Made by a program: the position numbers and the translations under genes. The notes under the pieces were generated by a model that worked only from the letters and a program-made list of their open reading frames with translations, had not been told where the DNA came from and ran no database searches. A stretch of 64,000 nucleotides of DNA from Citrobacter arsenatis (lineage in GTDB: Bacteria; Pseudomonadota; Gammaproteobacteria; Enterobacterales; Enterobacteriaceae), in the NCBI RefSeq assembly GCF_004353845.1, contig NZ_CP037864.1, positions 1,116,001-1,180,000 of the forward strand, read 5' to 3'. Below are positions 42,443-50,988 of this stretch, in pieces; the first letter of the stretch is position 1, and each line of letters opens with the position of its first letter.

Positions 42443-43389
42443 TCGCCGCGAAAGGTTTTACGCCATTCAGCCGGGCTAACGCCAAAATGGGATTTAAAAT
42501 GCTGGCGCCAGGTGACGGGCGACTGAAAACCAACCTGTTCGGCGATGCGTTCTACGGGTAACTGGCTGGACTCCAGCAGTATCTGACTGCGGCGCAGACG
42601 CTCGGCAATCAACCATTCGGCCACGCTTGACCCGGTGGCCTTCATAAAATGACGGGTTAAAGTGCGACGGCTCATCATCACCCGCTGCCCCAGCTCGTCG
42701 AGATTATGCGGTTCGTGGAGATGCTGGCGCAAATAGTCGAGCAGGGCGTTGATCCGCTGATCCTGCGTATTTTTTGCCACCGGTTGCTCGATAAACTGCG
42801 CCTGACCGCCCTCGCGATGTGGCGGCACAATCATCCGTCGGGCAATCTGATTCGCTACCGTGCTGCCAAAGCGCTGACGGATGACATACAGACAGCAATC
42901 CAGCGCGGCGGCGGTGCCTGCCGAGGTAATAATGCCGTCGTCATCCACGTACAGCGCGTTGATATCCAGACGGGCCGCCGGAAAGCGCGCCTGAAAATCC
43001 TGCTCGAACTCCCAGTGCGTAGCCGCCCGTTTGCCATCCAGCAGACCGGCATAGCCGAGGACAAACGCGCCCAGACACAGCCCGACAATCTGCGCGCTGT
43101 TTTGTCGCGCGCGGTTGAGCGCATCCAGTAGGCTTTGTGGTGGACGATGCGCGGTGGTGCCCCACCAGGGGATCACCACGATGTCCGCTGCTTCTACGGC
43201 TTCGTAGCCGCAAGCAGCGGTAATGGCGAAGCCATCCTGCGAGGAAACGATGCCCGGCTGTTCGGCGCACAGTTGCACCTCAAAACGCTTTTTCGCCGCC
43301 ACTTTGTCACTGAAAATAATACACGGCACCGAGAAGTGAAACGGGCTGAAATCTTCCACGGCAACAATGGCGACGTTAAGCGGCTGCAT
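42439..43389 (-). CDS. GlxA-family AraC-type transcriptional regulator
   Basis: Regulator of 316 residues with an N-terminal DJ-1/PfpI-like domain (about 1-185; nucleophile-elbow-like VGLCLGAFVLG) and a C-terminal AraC double HTH (about 215-316; LDELGQRVMMSRRTLTRHF). This is the FtrA/GlxA arrangement. It is followed upstream by the metallo-hydrolase gene on the same strand, 19 nt away, so they form an operon and the hydrolase may belong to the pathway it controls. The inducer is not known. Confidence 0.85.
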   Translation of the reverse strand: MQPLNVAIVAVEDFSPFHFSVPCIIFSDKVAAKKRFEVQLCAEQPGIVSSQDGFAITAACGYEAVEAADIVVIPWWGTTAHRPPQSLLDALNRARQNSAQIVGLCLGAFVLGYAGLLDGKRAATHWEFEQDFQARFPAARLDINALYVDDDGIITSAGTAAALDCCLYVIRQRFGSTVANQIARRMIVPPHREGGQAQFIEQPVAKNTQDQRINALLDYLRQHLHEPHNLDELGQRVMMSRRTLTRHFMKATGSSVAEWLIAERLRRSQILLESSQLPVERIAEQVGFQSPVTWRQHFKSHFGVSPAEWRKTFRGD

Positions 43390-43408
43390 ACGGTTCCTCT
43401 GTGGGTTT

Positions 43409-44185
43409 TTAAAACGTCAGGGTTTCGCCATCTTCCGGCACGTTAACAAATTGCGCAATCTGGTTATCGCGGGCGTACTCTTGCAGTGCCGCGCGGGTCA
43501 GCAGACAGTGGTTAATCGCCTCCATGTGGGTCGCCACAATTTGTGCTTCGGGCAGCGTGAAGTGGGTTTTGAGCACATCTTCCGCACCCATAATGATTGG
43601 GCCAAAGCCAATAACGTGGGCAAAACCTGCGTTCAAAATAACCACGTCTGGCTGGAACGTCTGCATATTGGTTTCCACCTCGTCGCGCCAGATGGTGTCC
43701 CCAACCAGATACAGCGTTTTTTCCTCTGGATGCTGGAAGATAACCCCGCAGGCATCACCCAGACGCTCCGCCATTTGCGGGATAGCGTAGGCGCGATCCG
43801 AACCGTGTTGACCGCCGGTTTTACGCAGGGTGATATCGCCGATCATGGTGTTCTGCGCCAGTACGTTCACTTGTGTAAAACCCTGCTCGCGCAGCACCTG
43901 CGCATCGTAATCGTTTTGCACATAAATAGGTTTATCTTTCGGCACGATGCGAGCTGCGGCCTCATCCCAGTGATCTTCATGCAGATGGGTCACGATCAGC
44001 GCATCGACGTTGAGCAGGGTGTCGATATCAATGGGCAGTTCCACAGTCGGGTTGCGGATCTCCGCGCGTGCCGTTCCGGCAAAGCCCGGGTAAGTTCCTT
44101 TCGCCGCCAGCATCGGATCGACGAGGAAGGTCTTGCCGCCAAAGGTGATGCGCTGCGTGGCGTTACGGATTTGCGTGATGTTCAT
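43409..44185 (-). CDS. MBL-fold metal-dependent hydrolase
   Basis: Metallo-beta-lactamase-fold hydrolase of 258 residues, cytoplasmic, similar to the UlaG/YcbX-neighbour type lactonase-like group. The metal motif THLHEDHWD is intact, and further ligands appear in GGQHGSD, GDTIWRDE and ATHMEAINH. The ATG at 44185 has GGAG 7 nt upstream and aligns with MNITQIRNATQ; the frame open to 44218 is not used. It is the first gene of an operon with the GlxA-type regulator. The substrate is unknown. Confidence 0.8.
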   Translation of the reverse strand: MNITQIRNATQRITFGGKTFLVDPMLAAKGTYPGFAGTARAEIRNPTVELPIDIDTLLNVDALIVTHLHEDHWDEAAARIVPKDKPIYVQNDYDAQVLREQGFTQVNVLAQNTMIGDITLRKTGGQHGSDRAYAIPQMAERLGDACGVIFQHPEEKTLYLVGDTIWRDEVETNMQTFQPDVVILNAGFAHVIGFGPIIMGAEDVLKTHFTLPEAQIVATHMEAINHCLLTRAALQEYARDNQIAQFVNVPEDGETLTF

Positions 44186-44552
44186 GTGTTTGCTCCACGT
44201 GTTGGTCAGTGGTGTCATCGTAGAGTGTTGTCCAGAATATGAATGTGGGCAAATGGGCGACTAGCGATGGGATTGGGCCAATAGCAGATATCAATTATGT
44301 AATTAAAGTAATTTAATATTGCCTCTGTAGCATATTATTTAATTCGCAGCCATTATATCGAACTGAGTAAAAATACAGCCATTTAAATACGGCGGTATTT
44401 ATTAAATGCGAAGCAGTATCAGAGAATATAATGAATATATGCAACGTATTACAGCCGGTAAAACAGTTCGCGAACCATGAAATAACAATGCTATCATTCA
44501 CATCAGACGCGGCAGGCAACTGCTGGCACACGCATTCACCCCGGAGCAACTG
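44186..44552. other. AT-rich intergenic region before ymjA
   Basis: About 367 bp between divergent genes, with no gene seen. A hairpin with arms AAATAC (44385-44390) and GTATTT (44395-44400) lies in the AT-rich centre. The promoters of the hydrolase gene and ymjA are presumably here. Confidence 0.4.
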
Positions 44553-44798
44553 ATGAATAACGACATTCCGCTAAAATATTATGATATCGCCGATGAGTAC
44601 GCGACCGAGGCCGCAAAGCCGGTGGGTGATGACGAACGTGACGCGCTGGCGCACTACTTCCAGCAGTTGATCACCCGTTTAATGAACAACGAAGAGATCA
44701 GCGAAGAAGCGCAGCAGGAGATGGCAACCGTGGCCGGCGTCGACGCACAGCGTATCGATGATATCGCGGAGTTTCTCAATCGCTGGGGTAACGAGTAG
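44553..44798 (+). CDS. ymjA: YmjA-like protein (DUF2543)
   Basis: Small 81-residue acidic cytoplasmic protein, homologous to E. coli YmjA over its whole length (opening MNNDIPLKYYDIADEYATE, ending FLNRWGNE). Its function is unknown. In E. coli ymjA lies next to puuP; here the puu locus is 39 kb away and ymjA sits in the lacI-mhpR block, beside a cold-shock-domain gene. The ATG follows GGAGCAAC. Confidence 0.87.
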   Translation: MNNDIPLKYYDIADEYATEAAKPVGDDERDALAHYFQQLITRLMNNEEISEEAQQEMATVAGVDAQRIDDIAEFLNRWGNE

Positions 44799-44884
44799 CC
44801 AAAGGCATGGCCTGTGTTTTACACTGCGCGCAAATTGAGTAGGTTTACTCTACGAGTATTAGGTTTAATCAGGCGGAAACAGCA

Positions 44885-45361
44885 ATGAACGGAACAATCA
44901 CAACGTGGTTTAAAGATAAAGGCTTTGGATTTATCAAAGATGAAAACGGCGACAACCGCTATTTTCATGTGATTAAGGTTGCTAATCCTGAGCTGATCAA
45001 GAAAGACGCGGCGGTGACCTTCGAGCCTACCACCAACAACAAAGGCTTGTCTGCCTATGCGGTAAAAGTCATACCAGACAGCAAATATATCTATATCGCA
45101 GGTGAGCGTCTGAAGCTCACGGCGATTAAGTCTTACCTGGTGTACAGTGAAGAAGTCCCCGCAGAGACCCGTATCGACAAAGAAAATGCGGTGCTGTCTG
45201 TTGGCGCGCTGATGAACAGCATCCGACCGAAATCAGACGTCAAACCTGGCGAGATGCGCACGTTGAAAAAACTGGCCATCACCACTTTCCAGGGCACGAC
45301 GCTGATCTTCTCGGAAGATGAAATCGATATCGACGCGACGGTGAAGCTGCTTAAAGTCTGA
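44885..45361 (+). CDS. Cold-shock-domain protein with C-terminal extension
   Basis: A 158-residue protein, about twice the length of a CspA protein. The N-terminal 60 residues form a cold-shock domain with RNP1-like KGFGFIKD and a partial RNP2 (RYFHVIK), so nucleic-acid binding is expected. The C-terminal 95 residues have no family I recognise. It lies 86 nt after ymjA on the same strand, with AGGCGGAA upstream of the ATG, and is followed by a strong terminator. Confidence 0.8.
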   Translation: MNGTITTWFKDKGFGFIKDENGDNRYFHVIKVANPELIKKDAAVTFEPTTNNKGLSAYAVKVIPDSKYIYIAGERLKLTAIKSYLVYSEEVPAETRIDKENAVLSVGALMNSIRPKSDVKPGEMRTLKKLAITTFQGTTLIFSEDEIDIDATVKLLKV

Positions 45362-45378
45362 AACCCTTCAGACTGAAT

Positions 45379-45427
45379 AAAAACCGGAACGCTGCTCTTT
45401 TCAGGAGCGGGGTTTCGGTTTTTTTAT
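45379..45427 (+). terminator. Terminator of the cold-shock gene
   Basis: AAAACCGGAACGCTGCTC and GAGCGGGGTTTCGGTTTT form a long stem with internal mismatches, followed by TTTTTTTA, 19 nt after the stop. Confidence 0.82.
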
Positions 45428-45507
45428 TTGTGGCGCGGGAAGAACAATTTTGTGCCAGAAATATATATCTAGTTGAGTCAGATAACGTTAATGGTTACAT
45501 ATGGTGT

Positions 45508-45897
45508 TTACTTTCTCTGTAGTAAATCCCATCGATTACCATAAAGGTCCTCAAAAACGACAACGGTACCGTATTCTTCTTCTCTGGGGGCTTCGCAAAA
45601 CTGGACGCCGGCCGATTTCATTGCATTGTAATCACGCCAAAAATCATCGGTTTGCAGAAACAGGAATACGCGTCCTCCACATTGGTTACCGATGAATGCT
45701 TCCTGAGTCTCATTAGCCGCTCTGGAGAGTAACAAATGACAGTCACTGTCAGGGTTCGGTGATACCACAACCCAACGTTTCCCCGGTTGTGGAGTATCTT
45801 CAATCAGGGTAAAACTGAGCTTATTTATATAGTAATCGATAGCTCTATCGTAATCATCGACAACAATCGAAATATATCCCAGACATTTTTTATTCAT
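45508..45897 (-). CDS. VOC-family (glyoxalase/dioxygenase-like) protein
   Basis: Vicinal-oxygen-chelate fold protein of 129 residues, of the glyoxalase/bleomycin-resistance superfamily. It opens GYISIVVDDYDRAIDYY and ends VFEDLYGNRWDLLQ, the usual two beta-alpha-beta-beta-beta modules. Metal ligands are not all certain because His is replaced at the first position. The ATG at 45897 fits the family start; the frame is open to 45972 but without a good ribosome-binding site. Function unknown. Confidence 0.75.
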   Translation of the reverse strand: MNKKCLGYISIVVDDYDRAIDYYINKLSFTLIEDTPQPGKRWVVVSPNPDSDCHLLLSRAANETQEAFIGNQCGGRVFLFLQTDDFWRDYNAMKSAGVQFCEAPREEEYGTVVVFEDLYGNRWDLLQRK

Positions 45898-46032
45898 TTT
45901 TAATATGGCACCCGGTGTCAACTTACTATTTGTGCTTGCTATTTTATCATTAACTGGAATGCTTTTAAGCATCCTGCCAAAAAGTTATCCTCCTACTTTC
46001 GTCATAACCCACCTGTCCACATTCCCCTATTT

Positions 46033-46335
46033 TTATGAGACCGTCGGATTTACCATGTCATCCATCAGTATGTAACGTGCTTCCTGGCGCGTGTATTTAT
46101 CGATTAATGGTACAAGTCGTCGGAAATGCTCACTGGCACAATGTTCATCAAGAGCCGCGTGGTTTGGCCATTCTTCGATAAAGATAAAGTGGCCTGGATC
46201 TTTTTCATCAATATAGAGATCATATGCAATGCACTGCGGTTCTTTCTTCGTAGCCGATATTAGCTCACGATACAAAGGGAGAACGCTTTCAATATACTCA
46301 GGTTTGATGAAATCTTCGGCAATGACCTTTAACAT
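46033..46335 (-). CDS. Antibiotic-biosynthesis-monooxygenase (ABM/YgiN-like) family protein
   Basis: Small 100-residue dimeric ferredoxin-like-fold protein of the ABM family, similar to quinol monooxygenase YgiN. Features are KEPQCIAYDLYIDEKDP, FIFIEEWPNHAALDEHCAS and the short distance between them. GGAGG is 4 nt before the ATG at 46335, deciding the start over an upstream ATG at 46365. It lies between the VOC-family gene and mhpR; whether it oxidises a quinol or another aromatic is not known. Confidence 0.8.
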   Translation of the reverse strand: MLKVIAEDFIKPEYIESVLPLYRELISATKKEPQCIAYDLYIDEKDPGHFIFIEEWPNHAALDEHCASEHFRRLVPLIDKYTRQEARYILMDDMVNPTVS

Positions 46336-46470
46336 GCAGCCTCCTGGCAGAAAATGTATGCACACTATGTGATGAAGATATATTTAGAGCAAGGCGCTAC
46401 AGCATTATTTCGGCCTGCGAGTGAGTTATTCCTGCTATTAATCAGATGATCCGCATAACTGTGATCCATC

Positions 46471-47283
46471 TCACCTCCCGGCAACCAAAATCTCCTGCGA
46501 TTCGACGCCGTCCTCTATCTGTTTCGCCACCTTTTGTAAGGCCGGAAGATGCTTTTCCGCGGCTTGTTCGATGGTCATGGCGCTGGCCATATACACCAAA
46601 TTCAGGCAGCCGATCACCCGCTGTTCGCTGCGGATGGGGACGGCGATGGAGGCGATTTTCTCCTCCTGATCCCAGCCGCGATAGTTTTGACCATAACCGT
46701 CTTTACGCGCACGGGTCAAAATGGCGTCGAGCTTCAGCGGTTCGCGCGCCAGCTGGAACTCTTCTCCCGGTCGTGAGGCCAACATTTCAATCAGTTCCTG
46801 ACGTTCATTCTCCGGGCTAAATGCCAGCCAGGTCAGGCCGGATGCGGTTTTCAGCAGCGGTAGGCGACGGCCGACCATCGCCCGGTGAAATGACAGGCGG
46901 CTGAAGCGGTGAGTGGTTTCACGCACCACCATCGCGTCAACGTCCAGCGTAGAAACGTCGGTCGGCCAGATGACCTCGCGCAGCAAATCCCCCAACAGCG
47001 GGGCGGCGAGCGCAGAAATCCACTGCTCGTCACGAAATCCCTCGCTGAGCTGGCGGACCTTAATGGTTAAGCGAAAGCTGTCATCGGACAGGCTGCGCCG
47101 GACGTAACCCTCATCCTGCAGGGTTTCCAGCAGTCGCCTGACCGTGGTGCGGTGCAGGCCGCTCAGCTCTGCCAGCAGGCCAACGCTGGCCCCGCCGTCG
47201 AGTCGATTTAACATATTTAATAACATTAAACCACGCGTTAATCCGCGCACGGTTTTATATTCGGTACCGTCGTCACTTTTCAT
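46471..47283 (-). CDS. mhpR: Transcriptional activator MhpR (IclR family)
   Basis: IclR-family activator of the mhp operon, induced by 3-(3-hydroxyphenyl)propionate and related compounds. The 270-residue protein has an N-terminal winged helix (VGLLAELSGLHRTTVRRLLETL) and the C-terminal effector domain (GYGQNYRGWDQEEKIASIAV). The ATG at 47283 aligns with the E. coli N-terminal region; the frame is open to 47400, but that part has no homology. No strong ribosome-binding site precedes the chosen start. It is divergent from mhpA. Confidence 0.94.
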   Translation of the reverse strand: MKSDDGTEYKTVRGLTRGLMLLNMLNRLDGGASVGLLAELSGLHRTTVRRLLETLQDEGYVRRSLSDDSFRLTIKVRQLSEGFRDEQWISALAAPLLGDLLREVIWPTDVSTLDVDAMVVRETTHRFSRLSFHRAMVGRRLPLLKTASGLTWLAFSPENERQELIEMLASRPGEEFQLAREPLKLDAILTRARKDGYGQNYRGWDQEEKIASIAVPIRSEQRVIGCLNLVYMASAMTIEQAAEKHLPALQKVAKQIEDGVESQEILVAGR

Positions 47284-47315
47284 ATTTATTGACAAATCTA
47301 CAGGTAAAACAACGT

Positions 47316-47332
47316 TGTGCACTTGGTGCACA
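47316..47332. promoter_or_regulatory. MhpR operator
   Basis: TGTGCACTTGGTGCACA is a perfect 7-bp inverted repeat around TTG, very like the E. coli MhpR operator (recalled as GGTGCACCTGGTGCACA). Its centre lies about 59 bp upstream of the likely mhpA transcription start, the E. coli position. Confidence 0.88.
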
Positions 47333-47348
47333 TCCAGGCATGTTTTGA

Positions 47349-47376
47349 TTGTAGCGCAAAAACTCACTTCTATACT
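47349..47376 (+). promoter_or_regulatory. mhpA promoter
   Basis: TTGTAG (47349-47354) and TATACT (47371-47376) are separated by 16 bp. The weak -35 is in keeping with a promoter that needs the activator MhpR and CRP. Confidence 0.65.
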
Positions 47377-47473
47377 GACCGCACAATAAAAATTATTCAC
47401 ATATTTTTAACAAAACAAATTGCGCCTCACCAGGGCCTGCAATTGCGTTTTGTCCGAGTAGTGAGGTTCTGAA

Positions 47474-49138
47474 ATGACAACGATAAATCCTGATATCCAA
47501 CCCGCTGTACAGCACACCGTGCAGGTCGCGATTGCTGGAGCCGGCCCGGTAGGGCTGATGATGGCGAACTATCTTGGCCAAATGGGCATTGAGGTGCTGG
47601 TGGTGGAGAAGCTCGACACGCTGATCGACTATCCCCGCGCCATCGGTATTGACGATGAAGCGCTGCGCACCATGCAGTCTGTCGGTCTGGTAGAGAACGT
47701 TTTGCCGCACACCACGCCGTGGCATGCGATGCGTTTTCTCACCCCGAAAGGCCGCTGCTTTGCTGATATCCAGCCAATGACCGATGAATTTGGCTGGTCG
47801 CGCCGCAACGCGTTTATTCAGCCGCAGGTAGACGCGGTGATGCTGGAAGGGCTGACGCGTTTTCCCAACGTGCGCTGTCTGTTCTCCCGCGAACTGGAAG
47901 CCTTCAGCCAGCAAAATGGCGAAGTGACGTTGAATCTGAAAGCGCCGGATGGTCAGCGCGAAACGGTAAAAGCCCAGTGGCTGGTGGCCTGTGACGGCGG
48001 GGCCAGCAATGTCAGACGTTCGCTGAATGTGCCGTTTGAAGGCAAAACTGCGCCGAATCAGTGGATTGTGGTGGATATCGCCAACGATCCGCTCAGCACG
48101 CCGCATGTGTACCTGTGCTGCGATCCGGTGCGTCCGTATGTTTCTGCCGCGCTGCCGCACGCGGTGCGCCGTTTTGAATTTATGGTGATGCCGGGAGAAA
48201 CCGAAGCGCAGCTCAGCGAACCGCAGAATATGCGCCAGCTCTTGAGCAAAGTGCTACCGAACCCGGACAACGTTGAGCTGATCCGCCAGCGCGTGTATAC
48301 CCATAACGCCCGTCTGGCCGAACGTTTTCGTATTGACCGTGTGCTGTTGGCGGGCGATGCGGCGCACATTATGCCGGTCTGGCAGGGGCAGGGGTACAAC
48401 AGCGGTATGCGTGATGCCTTCAATCTGGCGTGGAAACTGGCGCTGGTGATTAATGGCAAAGCCGATGATGCGCTGCTGGATACCTACCAGCAGGAACGCC
48501 GCGACCACGCCAAAGCGATGATCGATCTCTCCGTGACCGCAGGCAACGTACTTGCGCCGCCGAAACGCTGGCACGGGACGGTGCGCGACGGAGTTTCCTG
48601 GCTGCTGAACTATATTCCGCCGGTCAAACGCTACTTCCTGGAAATGCGCTTTAAGCCGATGCCGCAGTACCACGCCGGGGCGCTGGTTCGTGAAGGCGAG
48701 GCGAAAACGTCACCGGTCGGCAAGATGTTTATCCAGCCGAAGGTGACACTGGAAACAGGTGAAGTGACCTTACTCGACAACGTTATTGGACCGAATTTCG
48801 CGGTCATCGGTTGGGGTTGTAACCCGCTGTGGGGCATGAGCGAGGCGCAGATCCAGCAGTGGCAGGCGCTGGGCACGCGGTTTATCCAGGTGGTGCCGGA
48901 TACACAAATCAGCACCGATCAGGATAACCACGCCGGCGTTACCCGCATTGGCGATACGCAAAACCGCCTGCGCGCGTGGTTTGCCCAGCACAACGCCGCG
49001 CTGGTGGTGATGCGCCCGGACCGCTTTGTCGCCGCCATCGCCATTCCGCAAACCCTGGGCAGCACCCTGAATAAACTGGCGTCGGTAATGACGCTGACCC
49101 GCGTTAATGCCGATATTCCCGTTGAAAAGGTGGCCTGA
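47474..49138 (+). CDS. mhpA: 3-(3-hydroxyphenyl)propionate hydroxylase MhpA
   Basis: FAD-dependent monooxygenase that hydroxylates 3-(3-hydroxyphenyl)propionate to the 2,3-dihydroxy compound using NADH and oxygen. The 554-residue protein has the FAD-binding IAGAGPVGLMMAN motif at the N-terminus, the DG motif in ACDGGASNVRRSL, and GDAAHIMPVWQGQG. It matches E. coli MhpA throughout. It is the first gene of mhpABCDFE, and its stop is 1 nt from the mhpB start. Confidence 0.96.
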   Translation: MTTINPDIQPAVQHTVQVAIAGAGPVGLMMANYLGQMGIEVLVVEKLDTLIDYPRAIGIDDEALRTMQSVGLVENVLPHTTPWHAMRFLTPKGRCFADIQPMTDEFGWSRRNAFIQPQVDAVMLEGLTRFPNVRCLFSRELEAFSQQNGEVTLNLKAPDGQRETVKAQWLVACDGGASNVRRSLNVPFEGKTAPNQWIVVDIANDPLSTPHVYLCCDPVRPYVSAALPHAVRRFEFMVMPGETEAQLSEPQNMRQLLSKVLPNPDNVELIRQRVYTHNARLAERFRIDRVLLAGDAAHIMPVWQGQGYNSGMRDAFNLAWKLALVINGKADDALLDTYQQERRDHAKAMIDLSVTAGNVLAPPKRWHGTVRDGVSWLLNYIPPVKRYFLEMRFKPMPQYHAGALVREGEAKTSPVGKMFIQPKVTLETGEVTLLDNVIGPNFAVIGWGCNPLWGMSEAQIQQWQALGTRFIQVVPDTQISTDQDNHAGVTRIGDTQNRLRAWFAQHNAALVVMRPDRFVAAIAIPQTLGSTLNKLASVMTLTRVNADIPVEKVA

Positions 49139-49139
49139 T

Positions 49140-50084
49140 ATGCACGCTTATCTTCACTGTCTTTCCCACTCGCCGCTGGTGGGTTACGTCGACCCGGCGC
49201 AGGCCGTGCTCGACGAGGTTAATGGCGTGATCGCCAGCGCCCGCGCACGTATTGCGGCGTTCGATCCTGAACTGGTGGTGCTGTTTGCCCCGGATCACTA
49301 CAACGGTTTTTTCTACGACGTGATGCCGCCGTTCTGTTTAGGCGTGGGAGCCACGGCGATCGGCGATTTCGGCAGCGCGGCGGGGGAACTGCCGGTGCCC
49401 ACCGATCTCGCAGAGGCCTGCGCCCATGCGGTGATGAAAAGCGGTATCGATCTTGCCGTGTCCTACAACATGCAGGTCGATCACGGCTTTGCGCAGCCGC
49501 TGGAGTTTTTGCTTGGCGGTCTGGAGAAAGTGCCGGTGCTGCCGGTGTTTATTAACGGCGTCGCTACGCCGCTGCCGGGCTTTCAGCGTACCCGTATGCT
49601 CGGTGAAGCGATCGGCCGTTTCGCCAGCTCACTGAATAAACGCGTGCTGTTTTTAGGCTCCGGCGGCCTGTCGCATCAGCCGCCGGTACCGGAGCTGGCG
49701 AAGGCCGATGCCCATATGCGTGACCGCCTGCTCGGCAGCGGCAAACAGTTGCCTGAAAACGAGCGCGAGCTGCGCCAGCAGCGGGTGATCAGCGCCGCCG
49801 AGAAGTTTGTGGTCGATCAACACTCGCTGCACCCGCTTAACCCCGTCTGGGATAACCGCTTTATGACGCTGCTTGAGCAGGGGCGTTTGCAGGAGCTGGA
49901 TGCGGTCAGTAATGAAGAACTGTCCGCAATGGCGGGCAAATCAACGCACGAAGTGAAAACCTGGGTTGCCGCCTTCGCCGCGCTTTCTGCCTTTGGCAAC
50001 TGGCGCAGCGAAGGCCGTTATTACCGCCCGATCCCTGAGTGGATCGCCGGATTCGGCTCCCTGAGCGCCACCACACAGAACTGA
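49140..50084 (+). CDS. mhpB: 2,3-dihydroxyphenylpropionate 1,2-dioxygenase MhpB
   Basis: Type II (LigB-like) extradiol ring-cleavage enzyme using Fe(II), 314 residues as in E. coli. Candidate iron ligands and catalytic His are in LHCLSHSPLVGY and VLFAPDHYNGFFYD, and DHGFAQPL is also conserved. The ATG at 49140 gives MHAYLHCL; the 11 extra upstream codons overlapping mhpA are not used. It is tightly coupled to mhpA. Confidence 0.96.
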   Translation: MHAYLHCLSHSPLVGYVDPAQAVLDEVNGVIASARARIAAFDPELVVLFAPDHYNGFFYDVMPPFCLGVGATAIGDFGSAAGELPVPTDLAEACAHAVMKSGIDLAVSYNMQVDHGFAQPLEFLLGGLEKVPVLPVFINGVATPLPGFQRTRMLGEAIGRFASSLNKRVLFLGSGGLSHQPPVPELAKADAHMRDRLLGSGKQLPENERELRQQRVISAAEKFVVDQHSLHPLNPVWDNRFMTLLEQGRLQELDAVSNEELSAMAGKSTHEVKTWVAAFAALSAFGNWRSEGRYYRPIPEWIAGFGSLSATTQN

Positions 50085-50112
50085 AACAGAACTGAATATG
50101 CAGGAGAACATC

Positions 50113-50979
50113 ATGACTTACCAACCGCAAACCGAAGCCGCGACCAGTCGTTTTCTGGAGGTGCAGGAAGCAGGCGAAACGCTACGCGTGCATTTCAATG
50201 ACTGTGGGCAGGGCGAAGAGACCGTCGTGCTGCTGCATGGCTCTGGTCCGGGGGCGACGGGCTGGGCGAACTTCAGCCGCAATATCGATCCGCTGGTGCA
50301 GGCCGGATACCGGGTGATCCTGCTGGATTGTCCTGGCTGGGGCAAAAGCGATGGGATCGTTAACCACGGTTCGCGATCCGATCTCAACGCTCGCATTCTG
50401 AAAAGCGTGGTAGATCGGTTGGATATTCAGAAGGTCCACCTGCTGGGTAACTCAATGGGTGGCCACAGTGCCGTGGCGTTTACTCTGAGCTGGCCGGAGC
50501 GCGTGGGCAAGCTGGTGCTGATGGGCGGCGGAACGGGGGGCATGAGCCTGTTTACGCCGATGCCGACTGAAGGTATCAAGCGCCTGAATCAGCTGTACCG
50601 CGAGCCGACCATCGAGAATCTGAAGCTGATGATGGAGATCTTTGTCTTCGACACCAGCGACCTGACCGAGGCGCTGTTTGAAGCGCGTCTGAATAACATG
50701 CTGTCGCGTCGCGATCACCTGGAAAACTTTGTTCGCAGCCTGGAAGCCAACCCGAAACAGTTCCCGGATTTCAGCCCGCGCCTCGGAGAAATCAAAGCCC
50801 GGACCCTGATTATCTGGGGACGCAACGACCGTTTCGTACCGATGGACGCCGGTCTGCGCCTGCTCTCCGGGATTGCCGGGTCCGAGCTGCATATCTACCG
50901 CGACTGCGGGCACTGGGCGCAGTGGGAACATGCGGATGCCTTTAACCAGTTGGTGCTGAACTTCCTCGCACGCCCTTAA
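50113..50979 (+). CDS. mhpC: 2-hydroxy-6-ketonona-2,4-dienedioate hydrolase MhpC
   Basis: Alpha/beta-hydrolase that splits the ring-fission product to 2-hydroxypentadienoate and succinate. The 288-residue protein shows the oxyanion LLHGSGPGATGW, the nucleophile motif GNSMGGHSAV with the catalytic Ser, WGRNDRFVP with the Asp, and DCGHWAQWEH with the His. GGAG is 8 nt before the ATG at 50113. Third gene of the operon. Confidence 0.96.
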   Translation: MTYQPQTEAATSRFLEVQEAGETLRVHFNDCGQGEETVVLLHGSGPGATGWANFSRNIDPLVQAGYRVILLDCPGWGKSDGIVNHGSRSDLNARILKSVVDRLDIQKVHLLGNSMGGHSAVAFTLSWPERVGKLVLMGGGTGGMSLFTPMPTEGIKRLNQLYREPTIENLKLMMEIFVFDTSDLTEALFEARLNNMLSRRDHLENFVRSLEANPKQFPDFSPRLGEIKARTLIIWGRNDRFVPMDAGLRLLSGIAGSELHIYRDCGHWAQWEHADAFNQLVLNFLARP

Positions 50980-50988
50980 GGAACAAAC

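Noticed and set aside
43367..44242. 291-codon frame opposite the metallo-hydrolase gene
   Set aside because: The minus strand has the metal-binding motif and a good ribosome-binding site; the plus frame has neither.
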